NCBI GenBank assembly: GCA_022649305.1 | Contig: JALCNW010000017.1 | Span: 1 to 64,000 of the forward strand | Direction of reading: 5' to 3' | DNA length: 64,000 nt | Origin: Enterobacter sp. | Lineage (GTDB): Bacteria; Pseudomonadota; Gammaproteobacteria; Enterobacterales; Enterobacteriaceae | In this document: positions 8,863-19,428 of the stretch, in pieces | Numbering within the stretch: the stretch's first letter is position 1 | Layout of the letters: the number at the start of each line of letters is the position of its first letter | Program-made: the position numbers and the translations under genes | Notes under the pieces: generated by a model | Database searches by the model: none | Told to the model about the DNA's origin: nothing | Seen by the model: the letters and a program-made list of their open reading frames with translations, nothing else

Positions 8863-11142
8863 ATGCTCAATCAAGAACTGGAACTCAGTTTAAACATGGC
8901 TTTCGCCAGAGCGCGTGAGCACCGACATGAGTTTATGACCGTCGAGCACTTACTGCTCGCACTGCTTAGCAACCCATCTGCCCGCGAAGCGCTGGAAGCC
9001 TGCTCCGTGGATCTGGTGGCGCTACGTCAGGAACTCGAAGCCTTCATCGAACAAACCACACCGGTGCTGCCCGTCAGTGAAGAAGAGCGCGACACTCAGC
9101 CGACGCTTAGCTTCCAGCGCGTATTGCAGCGTGCGGTGTTCCACGTCCAGTCTTCTGGGCGTAGCGAAGTGACCGGCGCGAACGTGCTGGTTGCCATCTT
9201 TAGTGAGCAGGAGTCGCAGGCGGCGTATCTTCTGCGCAAACACGAAGTCAGCCGACTCGACGTGGTCAACTTTATCTCCCACGGAACGCGTAAAGACGAG
9301 CCGAACCAGCCGTCTGATTCCAGCAATCAGGTTAATAACAACGAAGAGCAAGCAGGCGGGGAGGATCGTATGGAAAACTTCACCACCAATCTTAACCAGC
9401 TTGCTCGCGTTGGCGGTATCGATCCGCTGATTGGCCGCGACAAGGAGCTGGAACGTGCCATTCAGGTACTGTGCCGTCGTCGTAAGAATAACCCACTGTT
9501 GGTGGGAGAATCGGGCGTGGGTAAAACCGCCATTGCCGAAGGGCTCGCCTGGCGCATTGTGCAGGGCGACGTTCCCGAAATCATGGCCGACTGCACGATT
9601 TACTCGCTGGATATCGGTTCCTTGCTGGCAGGCACCAAATACCGTGGCGATTTCGAAAAACGCTTTAAAGCTTTGCTGAAGCAGCTGGAGCAAGACACCA
9701 GCAGCATCCTGTTTATCGATGAAATCCACACCATCATCGGCGCAGGTGCGGCTTCTGGTGGGCAGGTGGATGCCGCTAACCTGATCAAACCGCTGCTTTC
9801 CAGCGGTAAGATCCGCGTGATGGGCTCCACCACCTATCAGGAGTTCAGCAACATTTTCGAGAAAGACCGTGCGTTAGCGCGTCGCTTCCAGAAAATCGAC
9901 GTGACTGAGCCGTCTGTTGAAGAAACCGTGCAGATAATCAACGGCCTGAAACCCAAGTACGAAGCGCACCACGATGTGCGTTACACGGCGAAAGCGGTTC
10001 GTGCGGCGGTGGAACTGGCGGTGAAATACATCAACGATCGTCATCTGCCGGATAAAGCGATTGACGTGATCGACGAAGCGGGCGCGCGTGCGCGTCTGAT
10101 GCCGGTCAGCAAACGCAAGAAAACCGTCAACGTGGCAGATATCGAGTCCGTGGTGGCGCGTATCGCACGTATTCCTGAGAAGAGCGTTTCTCAGAGCGAT
10201 CGTGACACGCTGCGTACGCTCGGCAATCGCCTGAAAATGCTGGTGTTTGGTCAGGATAAAGCCATTGAGGCCTTAACCGAAGCGATCAAAATGGCACGTG
10301 CCGGACTGGGACATGACCACAAGCCTGTCGGTTCCTTCCTGTTCGCCGGTCCAACCGGTGTGGGTAAAACCGAGGTGACGGTACAGCTCTCCAAAGCGCT
10401 GGGCATTGAGCTGCTGCGTTTTGATATGTCCGAGTATATGGAGCGTCACACCGTCAGCCGTTTGATTGGTGCGCCTCCGGGATACGTGGGCTTTGATCAG
10501 GGCGGCCTGCTGACTGATGCGGTCATTAAGCATCCACACGCGGTTCTGCTGCTTGATGAAATCGAGAAAGCGCACCCGGACGTGTTCAATATTCTGCTAC
10601 AGGTGATGGACAACGGAACGCTGACCGATAACAACGGGCGCAAAGCGGACTTCCGCAACGTGGTGCTGGTGATGACCACCAACGCCGGGGTGCGAGAAAC
10701 CGAGCGTAAATCTATCGGCCTGATCCATCAGGACAACAGCACCGATGCGATGGAGGAGATCAAGAAGATCTTTACGCCGGAGTTCCGTAACCGTCTGGAC
10801 AACATTATCTGGTTCGATCACTTGTCTACCGAGGTGATTCATCAGGTGGTGGACAAGTTCATCGTCGAGTTGCAGGTTCAGCTGGATCAGAAAGGCGTCT
10901 CGCTGGAAGTGAGCCAGGAGGCCCGCGACTGGCTGGCCGAGAAAGGCTACGACCGTGCAATGGGCGCGCGTCCAATGGCGCGAGCCATTCAGGACAACCT
11001 GAAGAAACCGTTGGCGAACGAACTGCTGTTTGGCTCGCTGGTGGACGGTGGACAGGTAACCGTGGCGCTGGATCAGGTGAAGAAAGAGCTGACGTATGAT
11101 TTCCAGAGTGCGCAGAAGCATAAGCCGGAAGCGGCTCACTAA
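8863..11142 (+). CDS. clpA: ATP-dependent Clp protease ATPase subunit ClpA
   Basis: ClpA is the AAA+ unfoldase of the ClpAP protease. The 759-residue product has an N-terminal double Clp repeat (residues 1-145), a first AAA module with Walker [10 protein letters not shown] and Walker [10 protein letters not shown], and a second with GPTGVGKTE and [11 protein letters not shown]. The ClpP-docking loop motif IGL is present in RKSIGLIHQ. The ATG at 8863 has a GGGGGAGG ribosome site and gives the usual [10 protein letters not shown] start. A strong terminator follows. Confidence 0.97.
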   Translation: MLNQELELSLNMAFARAREHRHEFMTVEHLLLALLSNPSAREALEACSVDLVALRQELEAFIEQTTPVLPVSEEERDTQPTLSFQRVLQRAVFHVQSSGRSEVTGANVLVAIFSEQESQAAYLLRKHEVSRLDVVNFISHGTRKDEPNQPSDSSNQVNNNEEQAGGEDRMENFTTNLNQLARVGGIDPLIGRDKELERAIQVLCRRRKNNPLLVGESGVGKTAIAEGLAWRIVQGDVPEIMADCTIYSLDIGSLLAGTKYRGDFEKRFKALLKQLEQDTSSILFIDEIHTIIGAGAASGGQVDAANLIKPLLSSGKIRVMGSTTYQEFSNIFEKDRALARRFQKIDVTEPSVEETVQIINGLKPKYEAHHDVRYTAKAVRAAVELAVKYINDRHLPDKAIDVIDEAGARARLMPVSKRKKTVNVADIESVVARIARIPEKSVSQSDRDTLRTLGNRLKMLVFGQDKAIEALTEAIKMARAGLGHDHKPVGSFLFAGPTGVGKTEVTVQLSKALGIELLRFDMSEYMERHTVSRLIGAPPGYVGFDQGGLLTDAVIKHPHAVLLLDEIEKAHPDVFNILLQVMDNGTLTDNNGRKADFRNVVLVMTTNAGVRETERKSIGLIHQDNSTDAMEEIKKIFTPEFRNRLDNIIWFDHLSTEVIHQVVDKFIVELQVQLDQKGVSLEVSQEARDWLAEKGYDRAMGARPMARAIQDNLKKPLANELLFGSLVDGGQVTVALDQVKKELTYDFQSAQKHKPEAAH

Positions 11143-11160
11143 TTTTTCATATTGATCTTA

Positions 11161-11187
11161 AAAACCGGGCGCAAGCCCGGTTTTTTT
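11161..11187 (+). terminator. clpA terminator
   Basis: ACCGGGC and GCCCGGT form a GC-rich stem with a 4-base loop followed by seven T residues, 18 bp after the clpA stop. Confidence 0.9.
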
Positions 11188-11640
11188 ATGCCTGTCATTC
11201 GATTTCGTCTCCTGAATTGACAGCTTGCACAATGCACTCCCTCTCCATTCAGGGTGTACGGTCCGGGAACATGCAGCTCAGTTGGTCATTCCGTTCACTT
11301 CCAGACCTGTGCTTCTCTATGAACCCGGAAACGGTGAACGTGCCATGGCGGCTCAATCGCCGCCGCCCTGGCAACCCGGGCTCCCGGCAAGAAAATCGTC
11401 GCTACGCGATACCCTCGTCTTATTCCTTTCGGCTATCGGGGACGGGCGCTGCAACGTCCCTGTAAATGCGCCCTCGCCGCGCATCCATGCGCGTCGCCCC
11501 GGCCTTCAGTCAACGACTCGGCGATTTACAGCCGGACCAGGTCATCGCTGTCAGCCTGAATTTCCTTGAAACCAGGCTTTAGCTGAAATTTTGCGAGGCG
11601 CTTTCCAGAATTTTGATGTGGTTATTGCTGGATAAAATTA
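11188..11640. other. unassigned insertion in place of serW tRNA
   Basis: In K-12 the clpA-infA interval carries the serine tRNA gene serW. No tRNA sequence is present here on either strand. This 450-bp stretch contains overlapping open frames on the plus strand (for example 11217-11465 and 11225-11569), rich in Arg, Pro and Ser, with no ribosome sites or recognisable domains. Similar text occurs in my memory as a repeated element around enterobacterial tRNA-linked islands, but I cannot name it. It is most likely a remnant of mobile DNA rather than a gene. Confidence 0.4.
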
Positions 11641-11749
11641 CAGTAATAGAATGGCGGCGCACCTGCAAAATCAGGTGTCAGGATTGGCGTCCTGAAAGTG
11701 TGTGAGCAGCAGTATTTGCTGCGGGCTTCGTTCGCCCTAAGGAAAAGGG

Positions 11750-11755
11750 TATAAT
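11750..11755 (+). promoter_or_regulatory. candidate -10 element upstream of the 149-residue protein
   Basis: A perfect TATAAT lies 144 bp upstream of the ATG at 11899. No good -35 hexamer is visible at 16-18 bp. The transcribed leader would contain several short hairpins, such as GCTTC-TTAG-GAAGC and GCCAG-CGAAC-CTGGC. Confidence 0.35.
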
Positions 11756-11898
11756 TCTGAATCTGGCGGGCGAATCGGAAGCTTCTTAGGAAGCGCCAGT
11801 ATGCACACACGCTGGTACGCCAATTCCTTTTCGTCCGCCGCCAGCGAACCTGGCGTTTCCTGCGGTGGTAAATTCAAAGTGTGTGAAGGAATTACCCA

Positions 11899-12348
11899 AT
11901 GAATACAGAAAACAATTTCGCCCAGCTCTACAGCGAGCTCTCCCTTGAACCCGATCTCACCACGTTAGCTGAGCGCTGCAATTTGCTCACTGAAATCCTG
12001 CTGGACTGCCACTCGCTGCCACAAACACAGCCAGTCTGCCGTTGCCTGGGGGCGTATCTGGATCGCATGAAATGCGAGCTAACGGAATCAATGAGTGATT
12101 TTCACGTGGTCGAATTCGAGGAAGAGCAACCGGTGCCGCAGCGCAAAGAATGGTTGCTGGAAGAGACCGAAACAAAATGTGATTACAGCCGCGCAATAAA
12201 TCACGTGCTGTTAATTTCTCATTTTGACCGCGACATGCTGCCGCATTTGACGGGGTTGTTGCACGATATTACCCATGCAGTTGCTGAAGATTTAACCAGA
12301 CCGCTGTGTCCACAAGTGGCCATTCATGTTTCATCTCAGCAACACTGA
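11899..12348 (+). CDS. hypothetical protein, unknown function
   Basis: I do not recognise this 149-residue protein. It is acidic in the middle (FEEEQ), contains five or six cysteines (NLLTEILLDCHSL, VCRCLG, MKCEL, TKCDYSR, RPLCPQ) and has no signal peptide or membrane span. The ATG follows a GAAGGAAT-type ribosome site. A copy of AAAGTGTGTGA lies just before the start (11876-11886) and another 181 bp upstream (11695-11705). A bidirectional terminator separates it from infA. Ordinary codon use and a clean terminator suggest a real gene. Its place in the serW gap suggests horizontal origin. Confidence 0.7.
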   Translation: MNTENNFAQLYSELSLEPDLTTLAERCNLLTEILLDCHSLPQTQPVCRCLGAYLDRMKCELTESMSDFHVVEFEEEQPVPQRKEWLLEETETKCDYSRAINHVLLISHFDRDMLPHLTGLLHDITHAVAEDLTRPLCPQVAIHVSSQQH

Positions 12349-12360
12349 TACCATGAAATA

Positions 12361-12390
12361 AAAAAAGGTCGGGAAATTCCGACCTTTTTT
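12361..12390. terminator. bidirectional terminator between the unknown gene and infA
   Basis: AAAAAAGGTCGG and its complement CCGACCTTTTTT flank the loop AAATT-like bases, so it can terminate both converging transcripts. Confidence 0.9.
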
Positions 12391-12421
12391 ATTATTCATC
12401 TGCCACTACAGGCGAAAACTA

Positions 12422-12640
<219 letters not shown>

Positions 12641-12889
12641 CTAATCCTCTGGGGTATCACTACCAAGTTTTGAACCGGCAAGATAATGCCGAAATTCATC
12701 AATTAAGTAAAGAATTGCGCGTCTAAAACGCTGCAAAACAGTTTCGGCGCATTGCCCAGTCGTCACGGTAAAACCGCACGAGAAGCGCATTCGTAAAGGG
12801 GACGACAGGATAAACGTATGGACGTTATCTGGTGCGAAGGGTTCCCAAACGGCGGCGGGGCAACAGGCAGAAGCTACTCTGCGGCACCA

Positions 12890-12895
12890 ATTATA
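12890..12895 (-). promoter_or_regulatory. candidate infA promoter -10 (extended)
   Basis: On the minus strand TATAAT is preceded by TGT, giving an extended -10 (TGTTATAAT), between aat and infA. The -35 region is weak. The implied leader to infA is about 240 nt. Confidence 0.45.
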
Positions 12896-12926
12896 ACACC
12901 GCTAGTCAAAAATGGGCGGAAAACAT

Positions 12927-13631
12927 TTACGACTGAGGCATAAAGAGCGTTCTGGGGACCCAAAAGTTCTGCGGGAGCTTCTGCAAGCGCAGCACATCAA
13001 GCTCTTCCAGGTAATGACGGCGTGATATTTCGACCGCTCCCAATGATGCGGTGTGCTCATTGAGGACCTGACAATCCAGCAGTTGACCACCGCGCGCAGC
13101 GAATTCCTGGCAAAATATCAACAATGCTGTTTTGGAAGCATTAACCGCCCGGCTGAACATCGATTCACCGCAAAAAAGTGTGCCTTGCGCGACACCGTAC
13201 ATTCCGCCGACCAGTTCATTGTCGTCCCATACTTCGATGGAATGCGCATGGCCCAACTCATGCAAGCGATGATAGGCGACAAGGATATCGCGGGTGATCC
13301 AGGTTCCTTCATGACGATCGCTGGCGCAGCCTTCGATCACCTGACCAAAGGCATGATTGAGCGTGACGCGATAAGGGGATTTTGCATGGAAGCGCTTCAT
13401 GCTGCGACTCAGATGAAACTGGCCAGGCAGTAATACGGCTCGCGGATCGGGCGACCACCATAAAATCGGATCGCCGGGAGAAAACCACGGGAAAATCCCG
13501 CGCTGATAAGCCATCAGCAGTCGCGCTGGACTTAAATCACCGCCTAGCGCCAGTAGCCCATTAGGTTCACGCAGCGCTCCCTCTGGCGAAGGGAACGCGA
13601 TATTATGACGAGAAAGCTGGACCAAGCGCAT
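12927..13631 (-). CDS. aat: leucyl/phenylalanyl-tRNA-protein transferase
   Basis: Aat transfers leucine or phenylalanine from tRNA to proteins with N-terminal Arg or Lys, creating N-degrons read by ClpS, which is encoded in this same window. The 234 residues carry the family blocks [30 protein letters not shown] and [20 protein letters not shown]. It lies upstream of infA on the same strand and downstream of cydDC, as in K-12. Confidence 0.96.
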   Translation of the reverse strand: MRLVQLSRHNIAFPSPEGALREPNGLLALGGDLSPARLLMAYQRGIFPWFSPGDPILWWSPDPRAVLLPGQFHLSRSMKRFHAKSPYRVTLNHAFGQVIEGCASDRHEGTWITRDILVAYHRLHELGHAHSIEVWDDNELVGGMYGVAQGTLFCGESMFSRAVNASKTALLIFCQEFAARGGQLLDCQVLNEHTASLGAVEISRRHYLEELDVLRLQKLPQNFWVPRTLFMPQS

Positions 13632-13677
13632 GACGACGGAACTCCAATACGCGAGTTAGGATCGGTTCAAATATAGT

Positions 13678-15399
13678 CTACAGACGCTGTTTAAACTGGA
13701 AGAAGCGACCCTGTTTCGCCAACAATTCTGCGTGACTACCTTGCTCAATAATTTGCCCATTGTCCATCACAATTATTTGGTCAAAATTCGCCAGCCCGCG
13801 CAGGCGATGCGTCACCATGAGCACGGTTTTGTCCTTCATCACTTGCGCCAGTAAATCAAGGATTTGGCTTTCGGTTGTCGCATCTAATCCTTCTGTCGGT
13901 TCGTCGAGCAACATCAGCGGCGCATCGTGCAAGACCGCGCGTGCAACAGCCAGACGACGCAACTCACCGCCAGAAAGCTGACGGCCACCTTCGCCAAGCC
14001 AGCCGTTAAGACCGTCATCTTCCAGCAACTTATGCAGGCCCACTTGCTCCAGAACCGTACACAGCTTTTCGTCTGAGGCAGTCGGCGAGGCGAGCAGCAG
14101 GTTGTCGCGAAGCGTCGCACTAAACAGATGCACGCGCTGAGGCACCACGCTCACCGCTTTACGCAGCGCCTGCTCGCTGAAATCGACAAGCGGCGTTCCG
14201 TTGAAAGCGATCTGTCCCTGACGGGGATCCCACGCGCGGGTCAGCAGTTGCAGCAGCGTTGACTTACCGCATCCTGTTCGTCCCAGAATCGCGACATGTT
14301 CACCCGCCTGGATAGACAGAGTAATGTCGTTCAGCGCCGGTTGCGTCTGCCCGTCATAGGCAAAGGTCACATTGTTAAGCTTAAGTGCGATGTGCTCGGG
14401 AGAGACTGTTTCCTGCGTGGTGAACTGGACTTCCGGCGTTTGCTCAGTAATTTGCGTGATGCGCACGGCGGAGGCTATCACCTGGCCAAGATGCTGAAAT
14501 GCACCCGTTACCGGGGCCAGAGCTTCAAAGGCCGCCAGCGCACAAAAGACAAACAGAGCAATCAGTGCGCCAGGTTGAACGTTGCCGCCGACACTGCCAG
14601 AGGCCATCCACAGCATAGCAATAACCGCAACCCCGCCAATCAGTAGCATGACGGCCTGAGAAAGCGCCGTCAGTTCAGACTGTCTGCGTTGGGCTTCGTG
14701 CCAGCTTAACTCAGTGCTTTCCATGCGCGCGCGATAGCGGCGGCTGGCACCAAAAATAGTCAATTCAGCCTGACCTTGCAGCCAGGATGTCAATTGCTGG
14801 CGATAATCTCCGCGCAGGCGGGTTAAGTTCTCTCCGGTCGATTTACCTGCGCGATAAAACAGCGGCGGCAACAGGAAAAGCGTTAACAGCATAATCCCAC
14901 CGAGCGTGAGGGCGATCGGCACATCGAGAACACTGAGGCCCAGCGTGACGACGACGATAACGACCAGGGCACCAACCAGCGGAGAAATAACGCGCAGATA
15001 AAGGTGGTCCAGCGTGTCGACGTCCGCGACGACGCGGTTGAGTAATTCTCCCTGGCGAAAACGTGCCAGTCCGGCAGGGGAGAGCGGGAGCAGTTTGCTG
15101 AAAGTGAAAATACGCAGATGTTGCAGGACGCGGAAGGTGGCGTCGTGGCTGACCAGGCGTTCAAAGTAACGGCCTGCGGTACGGACGATGGCCGTACCGC
15201 GCACACCCGCAGCAGGCAGCATGTAGTTGAAGCTGTACAGTCCGGCGAAGCCAGCCACGGCAGATGCCGAAAGGAACCAGCCGGAGAGCGTCAGAAGACC
15301 AATACTGGCTAAAAGGGTCACAATAGCCAGCACAATACCCAGCGTTAGCATCCATTTGTGGCGTTTGTAGAGCGCAAGATAAGGCAGTAAAGCACGCAT
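13678..15399 (-). CDS. cydC: glutathione/cysteine ABC exporter subunit CydC
   Basis: CydC pairs with CydD to form an inner-membrane ABC transporter that exports reduced thiols and is required for assembly of cytochrome bd. Residues 1-310 form the six-span membrane domain. The ATPase follows with Walker A GRTGCGKST, signature LSGGELRRLA and Walker B LMLLDEPTEGLD. At 573 residues it has the family length. Its ATG overlaps the cydD stop by one base (TAATG), so translation is coupled. Confidence 0.96.
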   Translation of the reverse strand: MRALLPYLALYKRHKWMLTLGIVLAIVTLLASIGLLTLSGWFLSASAVAGFAGLYSFNYMLPAAGVRGTAIVRTAGRYFERLVSHDATFRVLQHLRIFTFSKLLPLSPAGLARFRQGELLNRVVADVDTLDHLYLRVISPLVGALVVIVVVTLGLSVLDVPIALTLGGIMLLTLFLLPPLFYRAGKSTGENLTRLRGDYRQQLTSWLQGQAELTIFGASRRYRARMESTELSWHEAQRRQSELTALSQAVMLLIGGVAVIAMLWMASGSVGGNVQPGALIALFVFCALAAFEALAPVTGAFQHLGQVIASAVRITQITEQTPEVQFTTQETVSPEHIALKLNNVTFAYDGQTQPALNDITLSIQAGEHVAILGRTGCGKSTLLQLLTRAWDPRQGQIAFNGTPLVDFSEQALRKAVSVVPQRVHLFSATLRDNLLLASPTASDEKLCTVLEQVGLHKLLEDDGLNGWLGEGGRQLSGGELRRLAVARAVLHDAPLMLLDEPTEGLDATTESQILDLLAQVMKDKTVLMVTHRLRGLANFDQIIVMDNGQIIEQGSHAELLAKQGRFFQFKQRL

Positions 15400-17165
15400 T
15401 AGATATCCTCCTGACGATTCGCCAGCAGGGCGGCGAAAGGCCCTTCTGCAGCGACGAGCGTGGCATAATTCCCTTGCTCGACAATACGACCATTATCCAT
15501 CACCCAAATCTCATCCCAGTCGGCAATGCCTTCGAGCTGATGCGTAACCATTAACGTCGTTTGCTGTTTTGAGGCGTCATTGAGTGCCTGCATGACGCGT
15601 TGTTCGCTGTGGGCATCGAGGCTAGCGGCTGGTTCATCCAACAGCATGAGCTGGCTTGGGTTAAGCAGGGCACGAGCAACGGCAATACGCTGCGCTTGAC
15701 CGACGGACAAACCCGACGATTGATCGCCTACAACGGTATCAACGCCATTCGGGAGCATTGGAAGGAATTCGCTGACCCACGCGCGGTCAAGCACCGACTG
15801 AAGTTCGTTTTCACGCGCGTCAGGGCGAGCCAGTAGCACGTTATCCCGCAGCGTCGGGGCCGGTAGCTGAGGATTTTGCCCCACCCAACTCAACTGCTTG
15901 CGCCATGCGTCAGGCTCCAACGCGCGCAGTTCTGTGCGGTTAACCTGTAATGAGCCGGTATAGGCCATAAATCCAGAAAGCGCGTTAAGCAGCGAGCTTT
16001 TTCCTGAACCGCTGGTGCCCACCAAGACAACACGTTTTCCCGCGTTCAGGGTGAAGTTAAGCGGCCCGGCAAGGACTTTGCCATCTGGCGACAGTACCGA
16101 AAAATCATTGGCCTCAAGCGTAATGGCGTCTTTGCTGTTGAGGGTAACATCGCCACGTTCCGGGTGAGCAAGCGGCGTTTCAAGGAAGGTTTTGAGACTG
16201 TCCGCTGCGCCAACAGCCTGCGCTTTAGCATGGTAAAACGTGCCAAGATCGCGCAGGGGCTGGAAAAACTCCGGTGCCAGAATCAGCGCAAGGAACCCGG
16301 CAGAAAGCGTCACTGCCGTGCCGTAGTGTCCGAAATCCAGCGCGCCAAGGTAGGAGAAGCCAAAGTAGACGGCCACTAATGCAATGGAGAGCGAGGTAAA
16401 GAATTCGAGTACGCCAGAGGAAAGGAAGGCCATACGCAACACTTCCATGGTGCGCTGACGAAAATCCTGCGAGGCCAGGCGGATATTCTCCGTCTCAGCT
16501 TCGCCACGCCCAAAGACGCGCAAGGTTTCCATGCCACGCAGTCGGTCAAGGAAGTGCCCACTCAGGCGACCCAGGGCAAGGAAGTTTCGACGGTTGGCAT
16601 CGGCAGCGCCCATCCCCACCATCGCCATAAACATAGGAATCAACGGGGCAGTGCCCAGCAGTATCAACGCCGCAACCCAGTTAACTGGGAAAATGGCGAG
16701 CACGATCAGCAGCGGGACGAACACTGCCAACGCCATCTGGGGGAGATAGCGTGCATAGTAATCGTGCATGTCATCGATTTGCTCGAGGATAAGCGTAGCC
16801 CAGCTTCCGGCGGGCTTTCCCTGAATCCAGGCCGGGCCGGCCTCCTGAAGTCTGTCCAGAACCTGACGGCGGATTTCATAGCGAATGTGCTGCCCGGCGT
16901 GAAAACCGACGCGTTCACGTAGCCAAACAACCCAGGCGCGCAGAACAAAGATCAACACCAGCACGATAAAAGGCATCAGCAATGCCTCGCGAGGAATGTT
17001 CTCCATGATCATATGATTAAGAATGCGGGCCAGCAGCCATGCCTGGGCGACAATCAACAAACCACTGATAAAACCCAAAAGACGGGAAATATTGAGCCAG
17101 CGGCGGGATAGAACGCTTTGCTGTTTTAGCCAGCGAGTTAACTCTTGTTGACGGTTTTTTTCCAT
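15399..17165 (-). CDS. cydD: glutathione/cysteine ABC exporter subunit CydD
   Basis: CydD is the partner half-transporter of CydC. The start at 17165 (MEKNRQQELTRWLKQQ) gives 588 residues, equal to K-12; a longer frame begins 42 bp upstream but has no homology to the family. The membrane domain includes GPAWIQGKPAGSWATL and EQIDDMHDYYARYLPQ. The ATPase has GTSGSGKSS, LSVGQAQRIA (a degenerate signature, normal for CydD) and LMLLDEPAASLD. It is the first gene of the cydDC operon. Confidence 0.96.
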   Translation of the reverse strand: MEKNRQQELTRWLKQQSVLSRRWLNISRLLGFISGLLIVAQAWLLARILNHMIMENIPREALLMPFIVLVLIFVLRAWVVWLRERVGFHAGQHIRYEIRRQVLDRLQEAGPAWIQGKPAGSWATLILEQIDDMHDYYARYLPQMALAVFVPLLIVLAIFPVNWVAALILLGTAPLIPMFMAMVGMGAADANRRNFLALGRLSGHFLDRLRGMETLRVFGRGEAETENIRLASQDFRQRTMEVLRMAFLSSGVLEFFTSLSIALVAVYFGFSYLGALDFGHYGTAVTLSAGFLALILAPEFFQPLRDLGTFYHAKAQAVGAADSLKTFLETPLAHPERGDVTLNSKDAITLEANDFSVLSPDGKVLAGPLNFTLNAGKRVVLVGTSGSGKSSLLNALSGFMAYTGSLQVNRTELRALEPDAWRKQLSWVGQNPQLPAPTLRDNVLLARPDARENELQSVLDRAWVSEFLPMLPNGVDTVVGDQSSGLSVGQAQRIAVARALLNPSQLMLLDEPAASLDAHSEQRVMQALNDASKQQTTLMVTHQLEGIADWDEIWVMDNGRIVEQGNYATLVAAEGPFAALLANRQEDI

Positions 17166-17225
17166 TGCGCGCTTTGCAGGTGAAGTTATAAGAATTAGGC
17201 ATGGCAATGTTACAACGCAGAGACA

Positions 17226-17253
17226 ATAAAGGCGACTTATCGCCGCCTTTATT
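17226..17253 (-). terminator. trxB terminator
   Basis: AAAGGCG and CGCCTTT pair around a short loop; on the minus strand the stem is followed by TTTATTG. It lies 26 bp beyond the trxB stop. Confidence 0.6.
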
Positions 17254-17278
17254 TACGTTTGTTACTGACTTGTAAAGA

Positions 17279-18799
<1,521 letters not shown>

Positions 18800-19294
18800 A
18801 TGGTAGATAGCAAGAAGCGCCCTGGCAAAGATCTCGACCGTATCGATCGTAACATTCTTAATGAGCTGCAAAAGGATGGGCGTATTTCCAACGTCGAGCT
18901 TTCAAAACGTGTGGGTCTTTCCCCGACGCCGTGCCTAGAGCGTGTGCGTCGACTGGAGAGACAGGGTTTTATTCAGGGCTATACTGCTCTGTTAAACCCG
19001 CATTATCTGGATGCCTCACTTCTGGTTTTTGTTGAGATTACTCTGAATCGTGGCGCACCGGATGTGTTTGAGCAATTCAACACCGCAGTACAGAAACTTG
19101 AAGAAATTCAAGAGTGTCATCTGGTTTCAGGCGATTTCGACTATCTGTTGAAAACCCGCGTACCGGACATGTCTGCCTATCGTAAACTGCTGGGTGAAAC
19201 CCTGCTGCGACTGCCTGGCGTGAACGACACCCGTACTTATGTGGTGATGGAAGAAGTCAAACAGAGCAATCGTCTGGTAATTAAGACGCGCTAA
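18800..19294 (+). CDS. lrp: leucine-responsive regulatory protein
   Basis: Lrp is the global feast/famine regulator, active as octamers and hexadecamers. The 164 residues equal K-12 Lrp. The helix-turn-helix lies in residues 30-55 (RISNVELSKRVGLSPTPCLERVRRLE, split here as RISNVELSKRVGLS and PTPCLERVRRLE), followed by the RAM ligand domain with VSGDFDYLLKTRVPD. The start is MVDSKKRPGKD after GAGAG; a longer frame beginning in the leader is not used by the family. Confidence 0.98.
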   Translation: MVDSKKRPGKDLDRIDRNILNELQKDGRISNVELSKRVGLSPTPCLERVRRLERQGFIQGYTALLNPHYLDASLLVFVEITLNRGAPDVFEQFNTAVQKLEEIQECHLVSGDFDYLLKTRVPDMSAYRKLLGETLLRLPGVNDTRTYVVMEEVKQSNRLVIKTR

Positions 19295-19350
19295 TACGGA
19301 ACAGGTGCAAAATAAGTGTAATTTGATTACACTCCTGTTAATCCATACAG

Positions 19351-19384
19351 CAACAGTGCCGGGTATCCCGGCGCTGTTGTCCGT
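19351..19384 (+). terminator. lrp terminator
   Basis: CAACAGTGCCGGG pairs with CCGGCGCTGTTG across TATC with one bulge and is followed by TCCGTTTT. Confidence 0.7.
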
Positions 19385-19428
19385 TTTAGCAAACAGGCAG
19401 GAATTGCCTGGTACCTGGAGTGCTTTTC

